A stretch of DNA of 64,000 nucleotides from a bacterium (GCA_905221295.1 CAJNCP010000004.1:1-64000), one strand, 5' to 3'; positions 49,726-59,828 are shown, counted from the stretch's first letter. The notes: generated from the sequence alone by a model not told the origin. Numbers and translations are program-made.

Positions 49726-52137
49726 CTAACAATTTTCTTTAACAGCTGTTTGACCTGCAATACGTCCAAAAGTAAAGATATCCGTAAGCGAATTTCCTCC
49801 TAGACGGTTACCTGCATGGAGTCCACCTGCGACTTCTCCGGCAGCATACAAACCAGGGATAATCTGACCGTTTTCATTCAAAACGTGTGTTGAAGTATCA
49901 ATCTTGAGTCCACCCATTGTATGGTGAACGGCCGGTTTTCTCGGTGTTGCGTAAAATGGCGCAACCTCACACTTGAGATCAAAACTACCTTTATTAAATT
50001 CAGGATCAAAACCTGCATCTACATAGGAATTGTAATTCTTAATCGTTTCCACTAGAACTTGTGGGGCCATACCAATCTGAACCGCCAACTCTTCTATCGT
50101 ATCTGCACGATAGAGAGTGCCTGCTTTGACTTGGGCATCGATTTTTTCTTGGCTAGTATTGTAGGCAGTTTCCTTGATACGTTCATCTGCGATTAGATAG
50201 AACAAGCCTCCATTATCAATCGCCGCTTGAGATAGCTTGTCTCGGCTACCGTACTCATCTACAAAGCGCTTCCCTTGAGTATTTACCATGATGAAGTTTG
50301 CTGGAGGAACTTGAAGTCCTGAGAAAAGGGCTCCTGTCACTGGATCGGATACTGGCATCATTTGACTAAAGCCCATACCCACCAAATCTGCACCTACACT
50401 TTGCCCTAAAAGAATACCATCTCCTGTTACAGCTGGTGTATTAGAAGTGGCAATATCATCTGCTATTTCAGTCCAGTAGGTATTGTATTTTTGTAGCATC
50501 TTGGTATTGGCACCAAATCCTCCAGAAGCTAGAACAACGGCATCTGCATTGACAATGATGGTTTGACCGTTTCGGCCTTCTGCTCTGACACCCTTGACAG
50601 CCCCTTCTTTTACAAGCAATTCTTTAACTGGAGAGTCAGACAAGATCTTGCCACCATGTTCTAGAACATATTTTTGTAGGACAGATATAAAGGCATACCC
50701 CATTGGTTGAACTGGCTTATGTCCACGACGCCAAAGGGCTCCAACTGGCATTGTCACTTCACTACGAACAAATTCAACGCCGATGTCTTCCAACCACCGA
50801 ACAGACTCTAGAGCCCGTTCGGTTAAAACAGAAACCAAATCGTATTGGCCATGAATTTCATTTCCTTGTAAATCTTTTCGCTTCCCACCGATATAGGTTT
50901 GGATACGATAGAGCAAGGTAGAATCGAACAAATAGCTTGGGTCCTGCAAATACTGTTCAACCTCAACTTTCAAGGCTCTAAAGTCCTCTAGATATTCTGG
51001 ATCAATCGTTGATTCATCTGTCGCAATCAATTCTTGAAGCGTATGAGCCTCACCTGGATGAGCTGCGAAGGTTCCTTGCCATGCTGGATCTGGTGCATTC
51101 ATTGGACCACCTGCACGAACAGTATTTCCTCCAATTGCTGGGAATTTCTCAACAATAATTGGCTTCTTACCAGCTTGTAAGACTGCAGCCGCTGCAGCTA
51201 ATCCAGCTCCTCCGCCTCCGACGATGACAACGTCTGCCTGATAGGTTTTATCTTCTTTATCTAGGGCAGATGGCGCTTTTGAACGCTTCCGTAAAACATC
51301 TGGATTTGCACCGGCTTGTTTGACTGCACGCGCAACTCCATCTAAAACACCATTTGAAGTCACAGAAGCTCCTGACACCGCATCAACATTTAATGTTTGC
51401 CCCTCAATGATTTCTGCTGGAATACGGGTAAAGACGACATCTGCGATTCCTGAAGATTCTCCAGAAGAATCGATTTCAATTTTTTCAATACGGTCCTCAG
51501 AAACCGTTATATCCATCGGTAATTTACCATTATGGCCTTCAGTTGTAACATGGTAAGTCCCCGGTTCAAAGCGAACTTCTTCAGGAAGATTTAGTTGGTT
51601 TGCAACGGATACAAAGCGAAGGAAGCGATAAAAACAACTATCTAGAAAATCAACGGTTCGCTCATCAATCAAATCTCCATTATCATCAAACGCTCGATGC
51701 GCTCGACCAAGTAAAAACTCACTACCTGGCATAACTGTTGCATTTACCCCAGGAGCATCCAAAATCTGACGAAGATGAAGTTGGGCACGTGAAGAACCTT
51801 GAATATCGTAGGAAGCTCCGACAATCATTGTCGGCTTTCCGTCTAGTGGATGAATGTTAAAAGACAACCACTCGAGCAAGCTATTCAAACTTGATGGAAT
51901 CGTATGATTGTGCTCGGGTGTCGAGATAATGACACCATCAGCTTCTAAAATAGCTTGATTAAACTTCTGAATAATAGGTGTATCAGTTTGATCATCTGTT
52001 TCATTGAACATCGGTACATCTGTTATTTCTAAAATCTCAATATCCGCTTTTGAAGCAAAATGTCTTTTCATAAATTGCAACAGGTTGCGATTATAGGATT
52101 TTTTTGCATTAGTCCCAACAATAGCTACTAATTTCAT
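49726..52137 (-). CDS. FMN_red + FMN_bind + FAD-dependent reductase (fumarate-reductase-like fusion)
   Basis: 803-residue soluble flavoenzyme with three parts. Residues 1-180 are a NADPH-dependent FMN reductase (flavodoxin-like; [31 protein letters not shown]). About 195-275 is an FMN_bind domain with the flavinylation motif [11 protein letters not shown], where ApbE would attach FMN to a Thr. About 300-800 is the flavocytochrome-c/fumarate-reductase type FAD domain ([51 protein letters not shown]). Electrons would pass from NAD(P)H through covalent FMN to FAD and reduce an unsaturated acid such as fumarate, urocanate or a cinnamate. It lacks a signal peptide, so it is cytoplasmic. The acceptor is not identifiable. 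It forms an operon with the FMN reductase upstream. Confidence 0.85.
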   Translation of the reverse strand: MKLVAIVGTNAKKSYNRNLLQFMKRHFASKADIEILEITDVPMFNETDDQTDTPIIQKFNQAILEADGVIISTPEHNHTIPSSLNSLLEWLSFNIHPLDGKPTMIVGASYDIQGSSRAQLHLRQILDAPGVNATVMPGSEFLLGRAHRAFDDNGDLIDERTVDFLDSCFYRFLRFVSVANQLNLPEEVRFEPGTYHVTTEGHNGKLPMDITVSEDRIEKIEIDSSGESSGIADVVFTRIPAEIIEGQTLNVDAVSGASVTSNGVLDGVARAVKQAGANPDVLRKRSKAPSALDKEDKTYQADVVIVGGGGAGLAAAAAVLQAGKKPIIVEKFPAIGGNTVRAGGPMNAPDPAWQGTFAAHPGEAHTLQELIATDESTIDPEYLEDFRALKVEVEQYLQDPSYLFDSTLLYRIQTYIGGKRKDLQGNEIHGQYDLVSVLTERALESVRWLEDIGVEFVRSEVTMPVGALWRRGHKPVQPMGYAFISVLQKYVLEHGGKILSDSPVKELLVKEGAVKGVRAEGRNGQTIIVNADAVVLASGGFGANTKMLQKYNTYWTEIADDIATSNTPAVTGDGILLGQSVGADLVGMGFSQMMPVSDPVTGALFSGLQVPPANFIMVNTQGKRFVDEYGSRDKLSQAAIDNGGLFYLIADERIKETAYNTSQEKIDAQVKAGTLYRADTIEELAVQIGMAPQVLVETIKNYNSYVDAGFDPEFNKGSFDLKCEVAPFYATPRKPAVHHTMGGLKIDTSTHVLNENGQIIPGLYAAGEVAGGLHAGNRLGGNSLTDIFTFGRIAGQTAVKENC

Positions 52138-52162
52138 AGATTGTTCTCCTTTCTTGAAATAC

Positions 52163-52771
52163 CTATGCTTTCAACCATTCTTCCCAGATGAATGATTTTT
52201 TTCGATTTGTATCTTCAGGTTTTACTAAAGCTTTTGTTAGTTCAACAAAATTTTGAAACTCTGAAAAATGTTCTTCTAGTTCTGCAACCTTTTCAGGATT
52301 GTTTAAATGGCACTCATCATCTAGGACTTGTTCAGAATGGCCTAGAAAGAACTCTGTACCAGGCATAACTCTTGCTTTAAGCTCTGGCGCATCTAAAATC
52401 TGACGTAAATGTGCCTGCGCTCTAGATGTTCCTAGCAAACCGAGAGAAGCACCTACAATCATAGTTGGTTTATTGATTAAGGCACGACTGGTATAAGCAA
52501 TCCACTCTAAAGCAGAGGCCAAAGGTGCTGGTATCGTGTGGTCGTACTCAGGTGTTGAAATAATCACACCATCTGCGGCAAGAATTTTTTCTGAAAAAGC
52601 TTGAACTTCAGCTGGCGCTTGCTTGTCCTCAGGTTCGTTAAATGCTGGCAATTGTTTGATTTCCAATACCTCAATGTCGGCTTTATCCGAAAAGTGCTTT
52701 TGCATAAATTTCAAGAGTTTCCGATTGGTTGAGCGATCTGAATTGGTTCCAACGATAGCAACTAGTTTCAT
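52163..52771 (-). CDS. NADPH-dependent FMN reductase
   Basis: 202-residue flavodoxin-like reductase (FMN_red family), the full-length paralogue of the N-terminal domain of the 803-residue enzyme downstream. Both share [10 protein letters not shown], the ISTPE-(Y/H)-(D/N)HTIP flavin loop, and RAQ(A/L)[14 protein letters not shown] segments. It lies 25 bp upstream of that gene, so duplication followed by fusion is likely. It may supply reduced flavin or act as a partner subunit. AAAGGGG precedes the ATG. Confidence 0.88.
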   Translation of the reverse strand: MKLVAIVGTNSDRSTNRKLLKFMQKHFSDKADIEVLEIKQLPAFNEPEDKQAPAEVQAFSEKILAADGVIISTPEYDHTIPAPLASALEWIAYTSRALINKPTMIVGASLGLLGTSRAQAHLRQILDAPELKARVMPGTEFFLGHSEQVLDDECHLNNPEKVAELEEHFSEFQNFVELTKALVKPEDTNRKKSFIWEEWLKA

Positions 52772-52805
52772 CTTGGTACCCCTTTCATTTATTTAATCTA
52801 CTTTC

Positions 52806-52833
52806 ATTATACTACTTTAGAAAATCTTGTAAA
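52806..52833 (-). promoter_or_regulatory. Promoter of the flavin reductase operon
   Basis: Minus strand TTTACA (52833-52828), a 16-bp spacer, TATAAT (52811-52806). Confidence 0.65.
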
Positions 52834-52869
52834 TCCTTGATAATAAAGACCGTGTTATTCTATCAGATT

Positions 52870-52885
52870 ATCGTACTTTAGTACA
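52870..52885. promoter_or_regulatory. Palindrome in the divergent promoter region
   Basis: GTACTTTAGTAC, a 5+2+5 inverted repeat between the divergent promoters of the flavin reductase operon and the MFS gene. A candidate operator for the nearby AraC protein or another regulator. Confidence 0.35.
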
Positions 52886-52923
52886 AGTTCGTGAAAAAAT
52901 TAACAAAATATCTTCATAAACTA

Positions 52924-52952
52924 TTGACCGGCTTCCTTAACTATGATATAGT
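52924..52952 (+). promoter_or_regulatory. Promoter of the MFS gene
   Basis: TTGACC (52924-52929), a 17-bp spacer, TATAGT (52947-52952) preceded by TGA. Confidence 0.75.
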
Positions 52953-52989
52953 CTTGGTGAAAAAATATACATTTAAGGAGGATGTTTTT

Positions 52990-54189
52990 ATGAAAGAGAC
53001 ATTCAATCGTTGGAGGATTTTAGTCGCGTCTACAGCCATTCTTCTTTGCACAGGTGCCGTCTATTCCTTTTCTGTTTTTGCCGGACCACTTAGCAGTTCA
53101 ACAGGCTGGTCCATGTCTGATATTATGTTAGCATTTGCTATCAACTCTGCAATCGGCCCTATCCCCATGATTCTTGGAGGTTATTTAGTTGACAAAGGTT
53201 ACGTAAAATGGACCATCGCCCTCGGTGCTCTCCTATTTGCTAGCGGATTTTACTTAACCGGCTATGCCAATTCACCAGCCATGCTTTATTTGACCTATGG
53301 ATTAATGGCTGGACTCGGTCAAGGTTTTGCCTATTCAGGTGCCCTCTCCAATTCACTTCGCCTCTTCCCTGATAAACGTGGCTTAGCTTCTGGAATTCTG
53401 ACAGGCGGAATGGGATTTGCCGCAGTCATCGCTTCTCCAGTCGCAAGCAATCTCATTCAACAACAAGATGCCTTCTTTGCTTTTCGTACAATTGGGCTAG
53501 TCTATATTGTTGTTATCATCTGTGCAATTTTCTTTATCAAGGCAGCTCCAAGTGGCTACCAACCAGCAGGCTGGAAAGCTCCAGTACAAACTAAGCAAGG
53601 ACCTACTAATAAAAACTGGAAACAAATGCTACGAGGTCCTCTGTTTTACATTATCATTAGCATGTTCTTTGTCGGCGCCTTTTCTGGTTTGATGATTGCC
53701 TCTCAGGCATCACCAATCGGTCAATCAATGTTTGGACTCTCTGCAGGCACTGCAGCTCTCTATGTCTCTCTTTATTCAATCGCAAACTCTAGTGGTCGTT
53801 TTATCTGGGGATCACTTTCTGATAAAATTGGCCGTTCAAAGACCCTATTAATTATCTATTCTGTCATTGTCCTAGCTTTATTCTCCCTAACTATCGTTCC
53901 TGGTCAATTCGGTTTTACCTTAGGAATTATTGGGCTTGGTATCTGCTTTGGTGGTGTTATGGGGGTCTTCCCATCTATCGTCATGGAAAATTACGGTCCT
54001 GCAAATCAAGGGGTCAACTACGGTATCGTCTTCACTGGATATTCTTTAGCAGCATTTTTCGCTCCCAAAGTCGCTGTTCAAATGGCAATGGCTAATGATG
54101 GAAATTATAGTGTAGCTTTTTATGTGGCTATCGCTCTCGCAGCTGTTGGGCTTCTCCTTAACCTCCTCTATATGAAGAAAAAAGGCTAA
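52990..54189 (+). CDS. MFS transporter, OxlT-like
   Basis: 399-residue major facilitator with twelve hydrophobic segments, resembling the oxalate:formate antiporter group (RWRILVASTAILLCTGAVYSFSVF at the start, quoted in part; YGLMAGLGQGFAYSGALSNS; loop-8 motif GRFIWGSLSDKIGRSKTLL). Such carriers move carboxylates. ATG 52990 has TAAGGAGG upstream; an in-frame start at 52891 would precede the promoter -10. It is divergent from the flavin reductase operon and beside the AraC gene, suggesting it imports the acid that the reductase uses or exchanges substrate for product. Confidence 0.87.
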   Translation: MKETFNRWRILVASTAILLCTGAVYSFSVFAGPLSSSTGWSMSDIMLAFAINSAIGPIPMILGGYLVDKGYVKWTIALGALLFASGFYLTGYANSPAMLYLTYGLMAGLGQGFAYSGALSNSLRLFPDKRGLASGILTGGMGFAAVIASPVASNLIQQQDAFFAFRTIGLVYIVVIICAIFFIKAAPSGYQPAGWKAPVQTKQGPTNKNWKQMLRGPLFYIIISMFFVGAFSGLMIASQASPIGQSMFGLSAGTAALYVSLYSIANSSGRFIWGSLSDKIGRSKTLLIIYSVIVLALFSLTIVPGQFGFTLGIIGLGICFGGVMGVFPSIVMENYGPANQGVNYGIVFTGYSLAAFFAPKVAVQMAMANDGNYSVAFYVAIALAAVGLLLNLLYMKKKG

Positions 54190-54198
54190 AAAAAGAGA

Positions 54199-54222
54199 AC
54201 TTCCTATATAAGGAAGTTTTTT
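54199..54222 (+). terminator. Terminator of the MFS gene
   Basis: AACTTCCT-ATAT-AAGGAAGTT hairpin followed by T7 on the plus strand. The T-run reaches the -10 (TATAAT, 54226-54231) of the AraC gene. Confidence 0.85.
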
Positions 54223-54264
54223 TGGTATAATAAAAGTAGTAATAGTGTATTGGGAGGAGTTACC

Positions 54265-55143
54265 ATGGCAGACCGTTCACATTTCTTACGAGATAACCCA
54301 TCTGACTTCCCATATGATTTTGAAAAACAAATCCTATCCAAGCAATCTTCTAATACAATTTATCATTGGCATCCTGAATTCGAGATAATCTATGTCAAAA
54401 AAGGAACTGCTACCTTCTATATCAACTCTGAGCGCTTTGAAAGTCATGAAGGTGATATTTTTCTAATTCAGCCAACGTCTCCTCACGCTATCTACCCTAT
54501 TGAAAATCAAGAACAAATTTCAGCAGTTTTTCGTATCCATTTAGATTTCCTAGGTAGGAGTCAAATTGACAGTTTTAGCCAACGCTATATCCAACCCCTC
54601 CACTCTGGTCACTTTTGCCTTACTCCTCAAATATCACCAGGCGATAAGGCCTATGATCAAATTCAATCCTGCCTTCTTTCCCTCTTTTCTATCCTTGAAG
54701 AAAAAGGCATATACTACGATCTACTCATAAAATCTAAACTATACGAATTGCTTCATCTTCTTTTTAAGTATAGATACGTCAATCGACACTATACAGATGA
54801 TACCTACCAAAAATACCAAAAACTAAAAGAAGTGATTTGCTACCTTGAACAGCACTACTCAGAACCCATTCATATTGAGCAACTGGCTGCAACATTTGGA
54901 TATAGTAAAAATCACTTTATGAGTATTTTCAAGCAACATACTGGAGCCAGTTGTATGGACTACCTGCTCCAGTTACGTCTTGAGAAATCCTGTGAGAAAC
55001 TCGTCCAAACCAACCTCAGCATTCAAGAAATTGCAAGCCAAGTCGGTTTCACCAACCTTTCAAACTTCAACCGTCAATTTAAGCAGCACTATCACTTAAC
55101 ACCTAGACAGTATCGAAACCAACAACTTAAAAATAAAACATGA
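54265..55143 (+). CDS. AraC-family regulator with cupin domain
   Basis: 292-residue regulator. An N-terminal cupin sensing domain (HWHPEFEIIYVKKGTATFYI; SHEGDIFLIQPTSPHAIYP) is followed by a linker and two C-terminal helix-turn-helix motifs (IHIEQLAATFGYSKNHFMSI; LSIQEIASQVGFTNLSNFNR). ATG 54265 follows GGGAGG. The cupin binds a small effector, plausibly the substrate of the adjacent transporter and reductase; this is inferred from position. Confidence 0.88.
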   Translation: MADRSHFLRDNPSDFPYDFEKQILSKQSSNTIYHWHPEFEIIYVKKGTATFYINSERFESHEGDIFLIQPTSPHAIYPIENQEQISAVFRIHLDFLGRSQIDSFSQRYIQPLHSGHFCLTPQISPGDKAYDQIQSCLLSLFSILEEKGIYYDLLIKSKLYELLHLLFKYRYVNRHYTDDTYQKYQKLKEVICYLEQHYSEPIHIEQLAATFGYSKNHFMSIFKQHTGASCMDYLLQLRLEKSCEKLVQTNLSIQEIASQVGFTNLSNFNRQFKQHYHLTPRQYRNQQLKNKT

Positions 55144-55149
55144 TTCTTT

Positions 55150-55178
55150 CTCCTTAGTCTTTCTCTAAGGAGTTTTTT
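55150..55178 (+). terminator. Terminator of the AraC gene
   Basis: CTCCTTAG/CTAAGGAG stem with T6 on the plus strand. Confidence 0.85.
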
Positions 55179-55183
55179 CAAAC

Positions 55184-55281
55184 AAAAAAGTCACCTGATT
55201 GGGTGACTTCTTTAGGAGATTATGATGAAAAAGAAAAGTTTAGGATTTCATTAAATAAAGTTAGGAGGTCTTTATTTAATG
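55184..55281 (-). ncRNA. csRNA copy 3 (intact)
   Basis: About 97 nt on the minus strand: 5' CATTAAATAAAGACCTCC, then TAACTTTATTTAATG (pairs with the 5' end to form a first stem), an open region with AATCTCCTAAAG, and the terminator AGTCACC-CAATCA-GGTGACT with T6. This is the pneumococcal csRNA plan, whose members pair with ribosome binding sites of targets such as comC. Confidence 0.85.
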
Positions 55282-55286
55282 ATTAT

Positions 55287-55319
55287 ATAATACAGGAAAA
55301 GACTTAAACTTTACTTAAG
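55287..55319 (-). promoter_or_regulatory. CiaR box and -10 of csRNA copy 3
   Basis: CTTAAG-TAAAG-TTTAAG (55319-55303), 10 bp, TATTAT (55292-55287). Confidence 0.85.
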
Positions 55320-55333
55320 AAAAAATAATTTTT

Positions 55334-55750
55334 TTATCTTTTTCGATCCACCCAAATCATTCCTGTGCAATCATAAGTAGATAAGGTTTCAAAGCCCAAG
55401 GAACGATAAAATCTCAAATTTTTCTCTGTTTGGTCTGTCACCAGTTGAATTTGATAAGCATCCTTGTAGTCTATCAAAGCCTCTTTCATCAAGCAACTAC
55501 CAATTCCTTGGCGCTGATAGATAGGCAAAACGATCAAATCCTGGACAAAAACCGATGAAAAACCATCTCCGACCAAACGAACCAAGCCCACCACGGCATC
55601 ACCATCAAGTGCCAGATAAATCGCTAATGAGTGAGACAAGGCTCTCTCCAGCATCTGAGGTTGATGTGTATAATTTGTCCAACCGACTGCCTGATAGAGA
55701 TGCAAAGCATCCTCTAACTTGACAACTTCTTGCTTTTTAACGGTAATCAT
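55334..55750 (-). CDS. GNAT acetyltransferase
   Basis: 138-residue acetyltransferase of the GNAT fold. The acetyl-CoA loop is QRQGIGSCLMKEAL (about residue 85), preceded by VFVQDLIVLPIYQ. It is short, with a C-terminal FYRSLGFETLSTYDCTGM. The substrate cannot be inferred. It starts 11 bp after the larger GNAT gene, so the two are cotranscribed; AGAGGTG precedes the ATG. Confidence 0.87.
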   Translation of the reverse strand: MITVKKQEVVKLEDALHLYQAVGWTNYTHQPQMLERALSHSLAIYLALDGDAVVGLVRLVGDGFSSVFVQDLIVLPIYQRQGIGSCLMKEALIDYKDAYQIQLVTDQTEKNLRFYRSLGFETLSTYDCTGMIWVDRKR

Positions 55751-55761
55751 GTCATCACCTC

Positions 55762-56457
55762 TTAGAGTTCTCTCAAGCTCTTATACTGGCACCCATTTTT
55801 ATCAAAATTTTCAGGAGCCAACCATGCTTCCAAACGAGCTTTGACTTGAGGCCAGTCCTTATCAATCATAGACAACCAATCCGTATCTCGAGTACGCCCC
55901 TTATAAACGACTGCCTGGCGGAAGGTTCCTTCATAGACAAAGCCCAAACGTTCCGCAGCTCGTCTGGATGGCAAATTTAGAGCATCGCATTTCCACTCAT
56001 AGCGACGATAGTTGAGCTCCTCAAAAACATAGCGTGCCAAAAGGTACTGGGCCTCTGTTCCTATCCTTGTCCCCTTAAGTGCTGGTGAAAAGGTGACGGC
56101 ACCCACTTCTATTACTCGGTTATTCTGGTCAATTCGCATGAGAGAAAAAGTTCCCAAGGCCTTACCCGTTGCCTTGTCTATAATCACGTAGTAAAATCGA
56201 TCCTTACGAGCCAACATCTGATTTAAAACGGCAACCAGTTCCTCCATGTCTGCCACTGGCTCCTGAAAGAGGTAGGTCCACATCTCCCGAGGAGTATCTG
56301 GACCATAAACAGCTAGCAGATCCTCCGCATGCTTTTCCACTAAAAGAGCTTCTATCCGAGCGTAGCGCCCTTCTAAGAAATCAATGGAAGGCAATTCACC
56401 TGGTGTATAACCTTCCATTGACTCACCAATCATCTGACCATATTCGTTTACTGGCAT
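55762..56457 (-). CDS. GNAT acetyltransferase, RimJ/RimL-like
   Basis: 231-residue GNAT protein. The core includes KALGTFSLMRIDQNNRVIEVG, VTFSPALKGTRIGTEAQYLL as the CoA-binding segment, and YRRYEWKCDALNLPSRRAAERLGF, a pattern of RimJ/RimL-type protein N-acetyltransferases or homologues acting on small amines. AAGGAG before the ATG. First gene of a two-GNAT unit. Confidence 0.87.
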   Translation of the reverse strand: MPVNEYGQMIGESMEGYTPGELPSIDFLEGRYARIEALLVEKHAEDLLAVYGPDTPREMWTYLFQEPVADMEELVAVLNQMLARKDRFYYVIIDKATGKALGTFSLMRIDQNNRVIEVGAVTFSPALKGTRIGTEAQYLLARYVFEELNYRRYEWKCDALNLPSRRAAERLGFVYEGTFRQAVVYKGRTRDTDWLSMIDKDWPQVKARLEAWLAPENFDKNGCQYKSLREL

Positions 56458-56557
56458 CGTTTTTCTCCTTGTTCATTCCTTGAATATAGTATAACATATC
56501 TTAATGAAAATTTTAGGAAACACTTGGTTTTCGATTCAACAATGCAAACTCCTCTTA

Positions 56558-56592
56558 TAAAAATCATCCCCCCAGTTTATGGAGGAATGATC
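56558..56592 (-). terminator. Terminator of the YjdF-family gene
   Basis: TCATTCCTCCA/TGGGGGGATGA stem on the minus strand, with one or two mismatches and T5 after it. Confidence 0.75.
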
Positions 56593-56611
56593 ACATATGG
56601 AAACGAGTGAG

Positions 56612-57025
56612 TTAATGCCCCTTGTGCTTCTCTCTACGTTTTTGCTGTTTGCGTTCAAATTTCTCTTGCTTGAGCAATTGCTTTTGGAGACTGGACTGTT
56701 GTTTTGAATGCTTTTTTCGTTCCTCGTGCTGCAACTGCAAGAGCTCTTGCGATTTAGAAGAAACTTTCTGATTCACTTGTTTCTTTACAGCTCGCTGCAG
56801 ACGCTTCGGATTCTTAATCTTCACATGCTGTTTGACTGTCGCCTCTGTACTAAAAGATAACCGAGCAAACTGAGTCTGTAAAAGTCTCAAAATTTCATCC
56901 TCTTTTGGTTCCTGACCAAATGTCACACGACAAACTTGATAAGTTCCCTCATACTCTTGTTCAAACAATCCATACCAAAATCCATCTTCAAAATAAACTG
57001 TCAAGCCAATTGAAACGATTTCCAT
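56612..57025 (-). CDS. yjdF: YjdF-family protein (DUF2992)
   Basis: 137-residue protein. The N-terminal half (LTVYFEDGFWYGLFEQEYEG; VCRVTFGQEPKEDEILRLL) matches the YjdF/DUF2992 family. The C-terminal 70 residues are a highly basic, probably helical tail rich in Lys, Gln, Arg and His (KQQSSLQKQLLKQEKFERKQ). In Bacillus the gene follows a riboswitch that binds azaaromatic compounds and is thought to counter them; here too a structured leader precedes it. Function otherwise unknown. TTTAAGGAGG lies just before the ATG. Confidence 0.8.
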   Translation of the reverse strand: MEIVSIGLTVYFEDGFWYGLFEQEYEGTYQVCRVTFGQEPKEDEILRLLQTQFARLSFSTEATVKQHVKIKNPKRLQRAVKKQVNQKVSSKSQELLQLQHEERKKHSKQQSSLQKQLLKQEKFERKQQKRREKHKGH

Positions 57026-57135
57026 GACAGCACCTCCTTAAATCTATCCCTAAGAATGGACAACCAAGGAGGAAGGTTACTGATAGGCTTACCTACGTCT
57101 GGACTACCAACCAGAACTGTGTTTTTATCTTAGTT
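57026..57135 (-). promoter_or_regulatory. yjdF-type riboswitch candidate
   Basis: A 110-nt leader between the predicted start (extended -10 TATGCTATAAT, -10 hexamer at 57142-57147) and the ATG. Conserved-looking blocks on the minus strand: CACAGTTCTGGTTGGTAG, TCCAGACGTAGGTAAGCC, ACCTTCCTCCTTGG. The CCTCCTT at 57072-57066 is exactly complementary to the ribosome site AAGGAGG at 57039-57033, so sequestration of the start is possible. Confidence 0.65.
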
Positions 57136-57164
57136 GGAACTATTATAGCATAATCCAATTTAAA

Positions 57165-57193
57165 AATCCTTCAGATTCTACTCTGAAGGATTC
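57165..57193 (-). terminator. Terminator of leuS
   Basis: Perfect 11-bp stem AATCCTTCAGA/TCTGAAGGATT with T5 on the minus strand. Confidence 0.85.
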
Positions 57194-57198
57194 CTATC

Positions 57199-59700
57199 TT
57201 ATTTCACAACGATATTAACGAGTTTGTTAGGTACCGCAATCACCTTCACGATTTCCTTACCGTCAATCTCCGCTTTGACTTTTTCATCAGCCAGAGCAAT
57301 TTCTTGCAATTCTTCGCGTGATAGATCTTTAGCAACCATGAGTTTGGCACGGACTTTTCCTTTGATTTGGACGACGATTTCGATTTCGTCTTCAACCAAC
57401 TTACTTTCGTCCCATGTTGGCCAAGCTACATAAGAGATTGATTCACCTGTTGCTGCAACTGTTTGCCAGAGTTCTTCTGCCAAATGAGGCGCAAATGGGG
57501 CAATCAATTGGATAAAGCCTTTGACATAGTCCACATAGAGTTTGTCTTCCTTATTAGCAGCGTTGACAAAGACCATAAGTTGGGCAATGGCTGTGTTGAA
57601 TTTCATGGATTCGATTTGCTCAGTGACAGATTTGACTGTTTCATTGTAGACCTTGTCAAGAGCACCATTGTTTTCCGCAACAATTTCTTTACTTGTAATC
57701 AAACGGTAAACACGGTCAAGGAATTTACGGCTTCCTTCCAGGCCTTCTTCTGACCAAGCGATAGAAGCATCAAGTGGTCCCATGAACATTTCATAGACAC
57801 GAAGAGTATCGGCACCATATTGTTCTACCACATCGTCTGGGTTAACAACGTTCTTGAGGGATTTAGACATCTTGGCTGGTGCTTGCTCCAACTCTTCTCC
57901 TGTTTCCACATGGAAGAAAGAACCGTCACGTTTTTCAACCTTATCAGTCGCTACAAGGGCTCCACGGTGGTCACGGTAGCTTGTTCCCAAAATCATTCCT
58001 TGGTTAAAGAGTTTTTGGAATGGTTCTTTAGTTGGAACAACACCGATATCATAGAGGAATTTATGCCAGAAACGAGCGTAAAGCAAGTGAAGTACAGCGT
58101 GCTCCGCACCACCCACGTAGATATCCACTGGCAACCATTGTTTGAGGAGGTCCTCATCAGCCAATTTCTCAGTATTGTGTGGATCGATATAGCGGAGGTA
58201 GTACCAGCTTGAACCAGCCCATTGTGGCATAGTGTTTGTTTCACGACGACCTTTGACACCATCTTCACGAGTCACTTCAAGCCAGTCGGTCAAGTTAGCC
58301 AATGGGCTTTCCCCAGTACCTGAAGGACGGATATCCTTGGTGACTGGCAAGACAAGTGGCAATTCACTTTCAGGAACAGCTGTTGAAGTCCCATCTTCCC
58401 AATGAATGATTGGGATTGGCTCACCCCAGTAGCGCTGACGGCTAAAGAGCCAGTCGCGGAGACGGTAGGTAACCTTCTCTTGACCACATTCTTTTGCTTC
58501 CAGCCAAGCGACAATCTTGGCAACCGCATCTTCTTTATTAAGCCCATCTAGGAAGTCAGAATTGACATGAAGACCATCTTCTGTGTAAGCAGCCTCTTCA
58601 ACGTTCCCACCTTCAAGCACCTCTACGATTGGAAGGCCGAATTGTTTGGCAAATTCCCAGTCACGTTGGTCATGGGCAGGCACAGCCATGACAGCACCTG
58701 TTCCATAACTAGCAAGCACATAGTCTGCAATCCAGATTGGAATTTCCTTACCATTGACAGGGTTGATGGCATAAGCACCCGTCCAAACACCAGTTTTTTC
58801 CTTGGCAAGGTCGGTACGAGCCAAGTCAGACTTGAGACTAGCTTGGTGTTTGTAGTCTGCAACTGCATCAGCTTGCTCTGGACTTGTGATAACGTCAACC
58901 AAGTCATGCTCAGGAGCCAAGACTGTGAAGGTCGCACCAAAAAGAGTATCAGGACGAGTAGTAAAGACGGTGAATTCCTTGTCAGTACCTTTCACTTTGA
59001 AAGTTACATTGGCACCAGTTGATTTCCCAATCCAGTTGCGTTGCATATCCTTGATAGACTCTGGCCAATCCAACTCATCCAAGTCATTAAGCAAACGCTC
59101 TGCATAGGCCGTGATTTTAAGCATCCATTGGCGCATTGGTTTGCGGACAACTGGATAGCCACCACGTTCAGAAGTTCCGTCAGGAAGGACTTCTTCATTA
59201 GCGATGGCTGTTCCCAACTCTTCAACCCAGTTTACTGGCACTTCCGCTTCATAGGCCAAGCCTTTTTCGTAAAGCTTAGTGAAAATCCATTGTGTCCACT
59301 TGTAGTAATTTGGATCTGTTGTGTTAACTTCACGATCCCAGTCGTAAGAGAATCCAAGCGCGTTGATTTGACGTTTGAAGTTGGCAATGTTTTCCGCTGT
59401 AAATTCTGCTGGGTCATTCCCCGTATCCATAGCGTATTGCTCTGCTGGCAAACCAAAGGCATCCCATCCCATTGGGTGAAGGACGTTGTATCCTTGCGCA
59501 CGTTTGTAACGGCTGAGGATATCCGTTGCTGTATAACCTTCTGGGTGTCCTACGTGTAATCCAGCTCCTGAAGGATATGGGAACATATCGAGAGCATAAA
59601 ACTTCGGTTTTGATGCATCTGTTCCTGTCTTAAATGTATGATGTTCTGCCCAGTAGCCCTGCCACTTAGGCTCAATTTCTTTATGATTGTAAAAACTCAT
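57199..59700 (-). CDS. leuS: Leucyl-tRNA synthetase
   Basis: 833-residue class I synthetase. The HIGH-type motif is [20 protein letters not shown]. The CP1 editing domain (about 225-420) has [14 protein letters not shown] and [16 protein letters not shown], with the hydrolytic-site Asp. The KMSKS motif is [13 protein letters not shown]. The anticodon-binding and C-terminal domains are complete. GGAGAG precedes the ATG. It is a single-gene unit; I see no T-box leader in the upstream 155 bp. Confidence 0.98.
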   Translation of the reverse strand: MSFYNHKEIEPKWQGYWAEHHTFKTGTDASKPKFYALDMFPYPSGAGLHVGHPEGYTATDILSRYKRAQGYNVLHPMGWDAFGLPAEQYAMDTGNDPAEFTAENIANFKRQINALGFSYDWDREVNTTDPNYYKWTQWIFTKLYEKGLAYEAEVPVNWVEELGTAIANEEVLPDGTSERGGYPVVRKPMRQWMLKITAYAERLLNDLDELDWPESIKDMQRNWIGKSTGANVTFKVKGTDKEFTVFTTRPDTLFGATFTVLAPEHDLVDVITSPEQADAVADYKHQASLKSDLARTDLAKEKTGVWTGAYAINPVNGKEIPIWIADYVLASYGTGAVMAVPAHDQRDWEFAKQFGLPIVEVLEGGNVEEAAYTEDGLHVNSDFLDGLNKEDAVAKIVAWLEAKECGQEKVTYRLRDWLFSRQRYWGEPIPIIHWEDGTSTAVPESELPLVLPVTKDIRPSGTGESPLANLTDWLEVTREDGVKGRRETNTMPQWAGSSWYYLRYIDPHNTEKLADEDLLKQWLPVDIYVGGAEHAVLHLLYARFWHKFLYDIGVVPTKEPFQKLFNQGMILGTSYRDHRGALVATDKVEKRDGSFFHVETGEELEQAPAKMSKSLKNVVNPDDVVEQYGADTLRVYEMFMGPLDASIAWSEEGLEGSRKFLDRVYRLITSKEIVAENNGALDKVYNETVKSVTEQIESMKFNTAIAQLMVFVNAANKEDKLYVDYVKGFIQLIAPFAPHLAEELWQTVAATGESISYVAWPTWDESKLVEDEIEIVVQIKGKVRAKLMVAKDLSREELQEIALADEKVKAEIDGKEIVKVIAVPNKLVNIVVK

Positions 59701-59828
59701 GGTCTCTCTCCAATTTTGTGATGTTACTATTATACCATTTTTGAGGGAATTTGAAAGACGAGAAATGTTCTTTTAGACTTGGATATCAAGAAATACTAAG
59801 TCGCAAATCCACCTTATTTAACAGGAAA

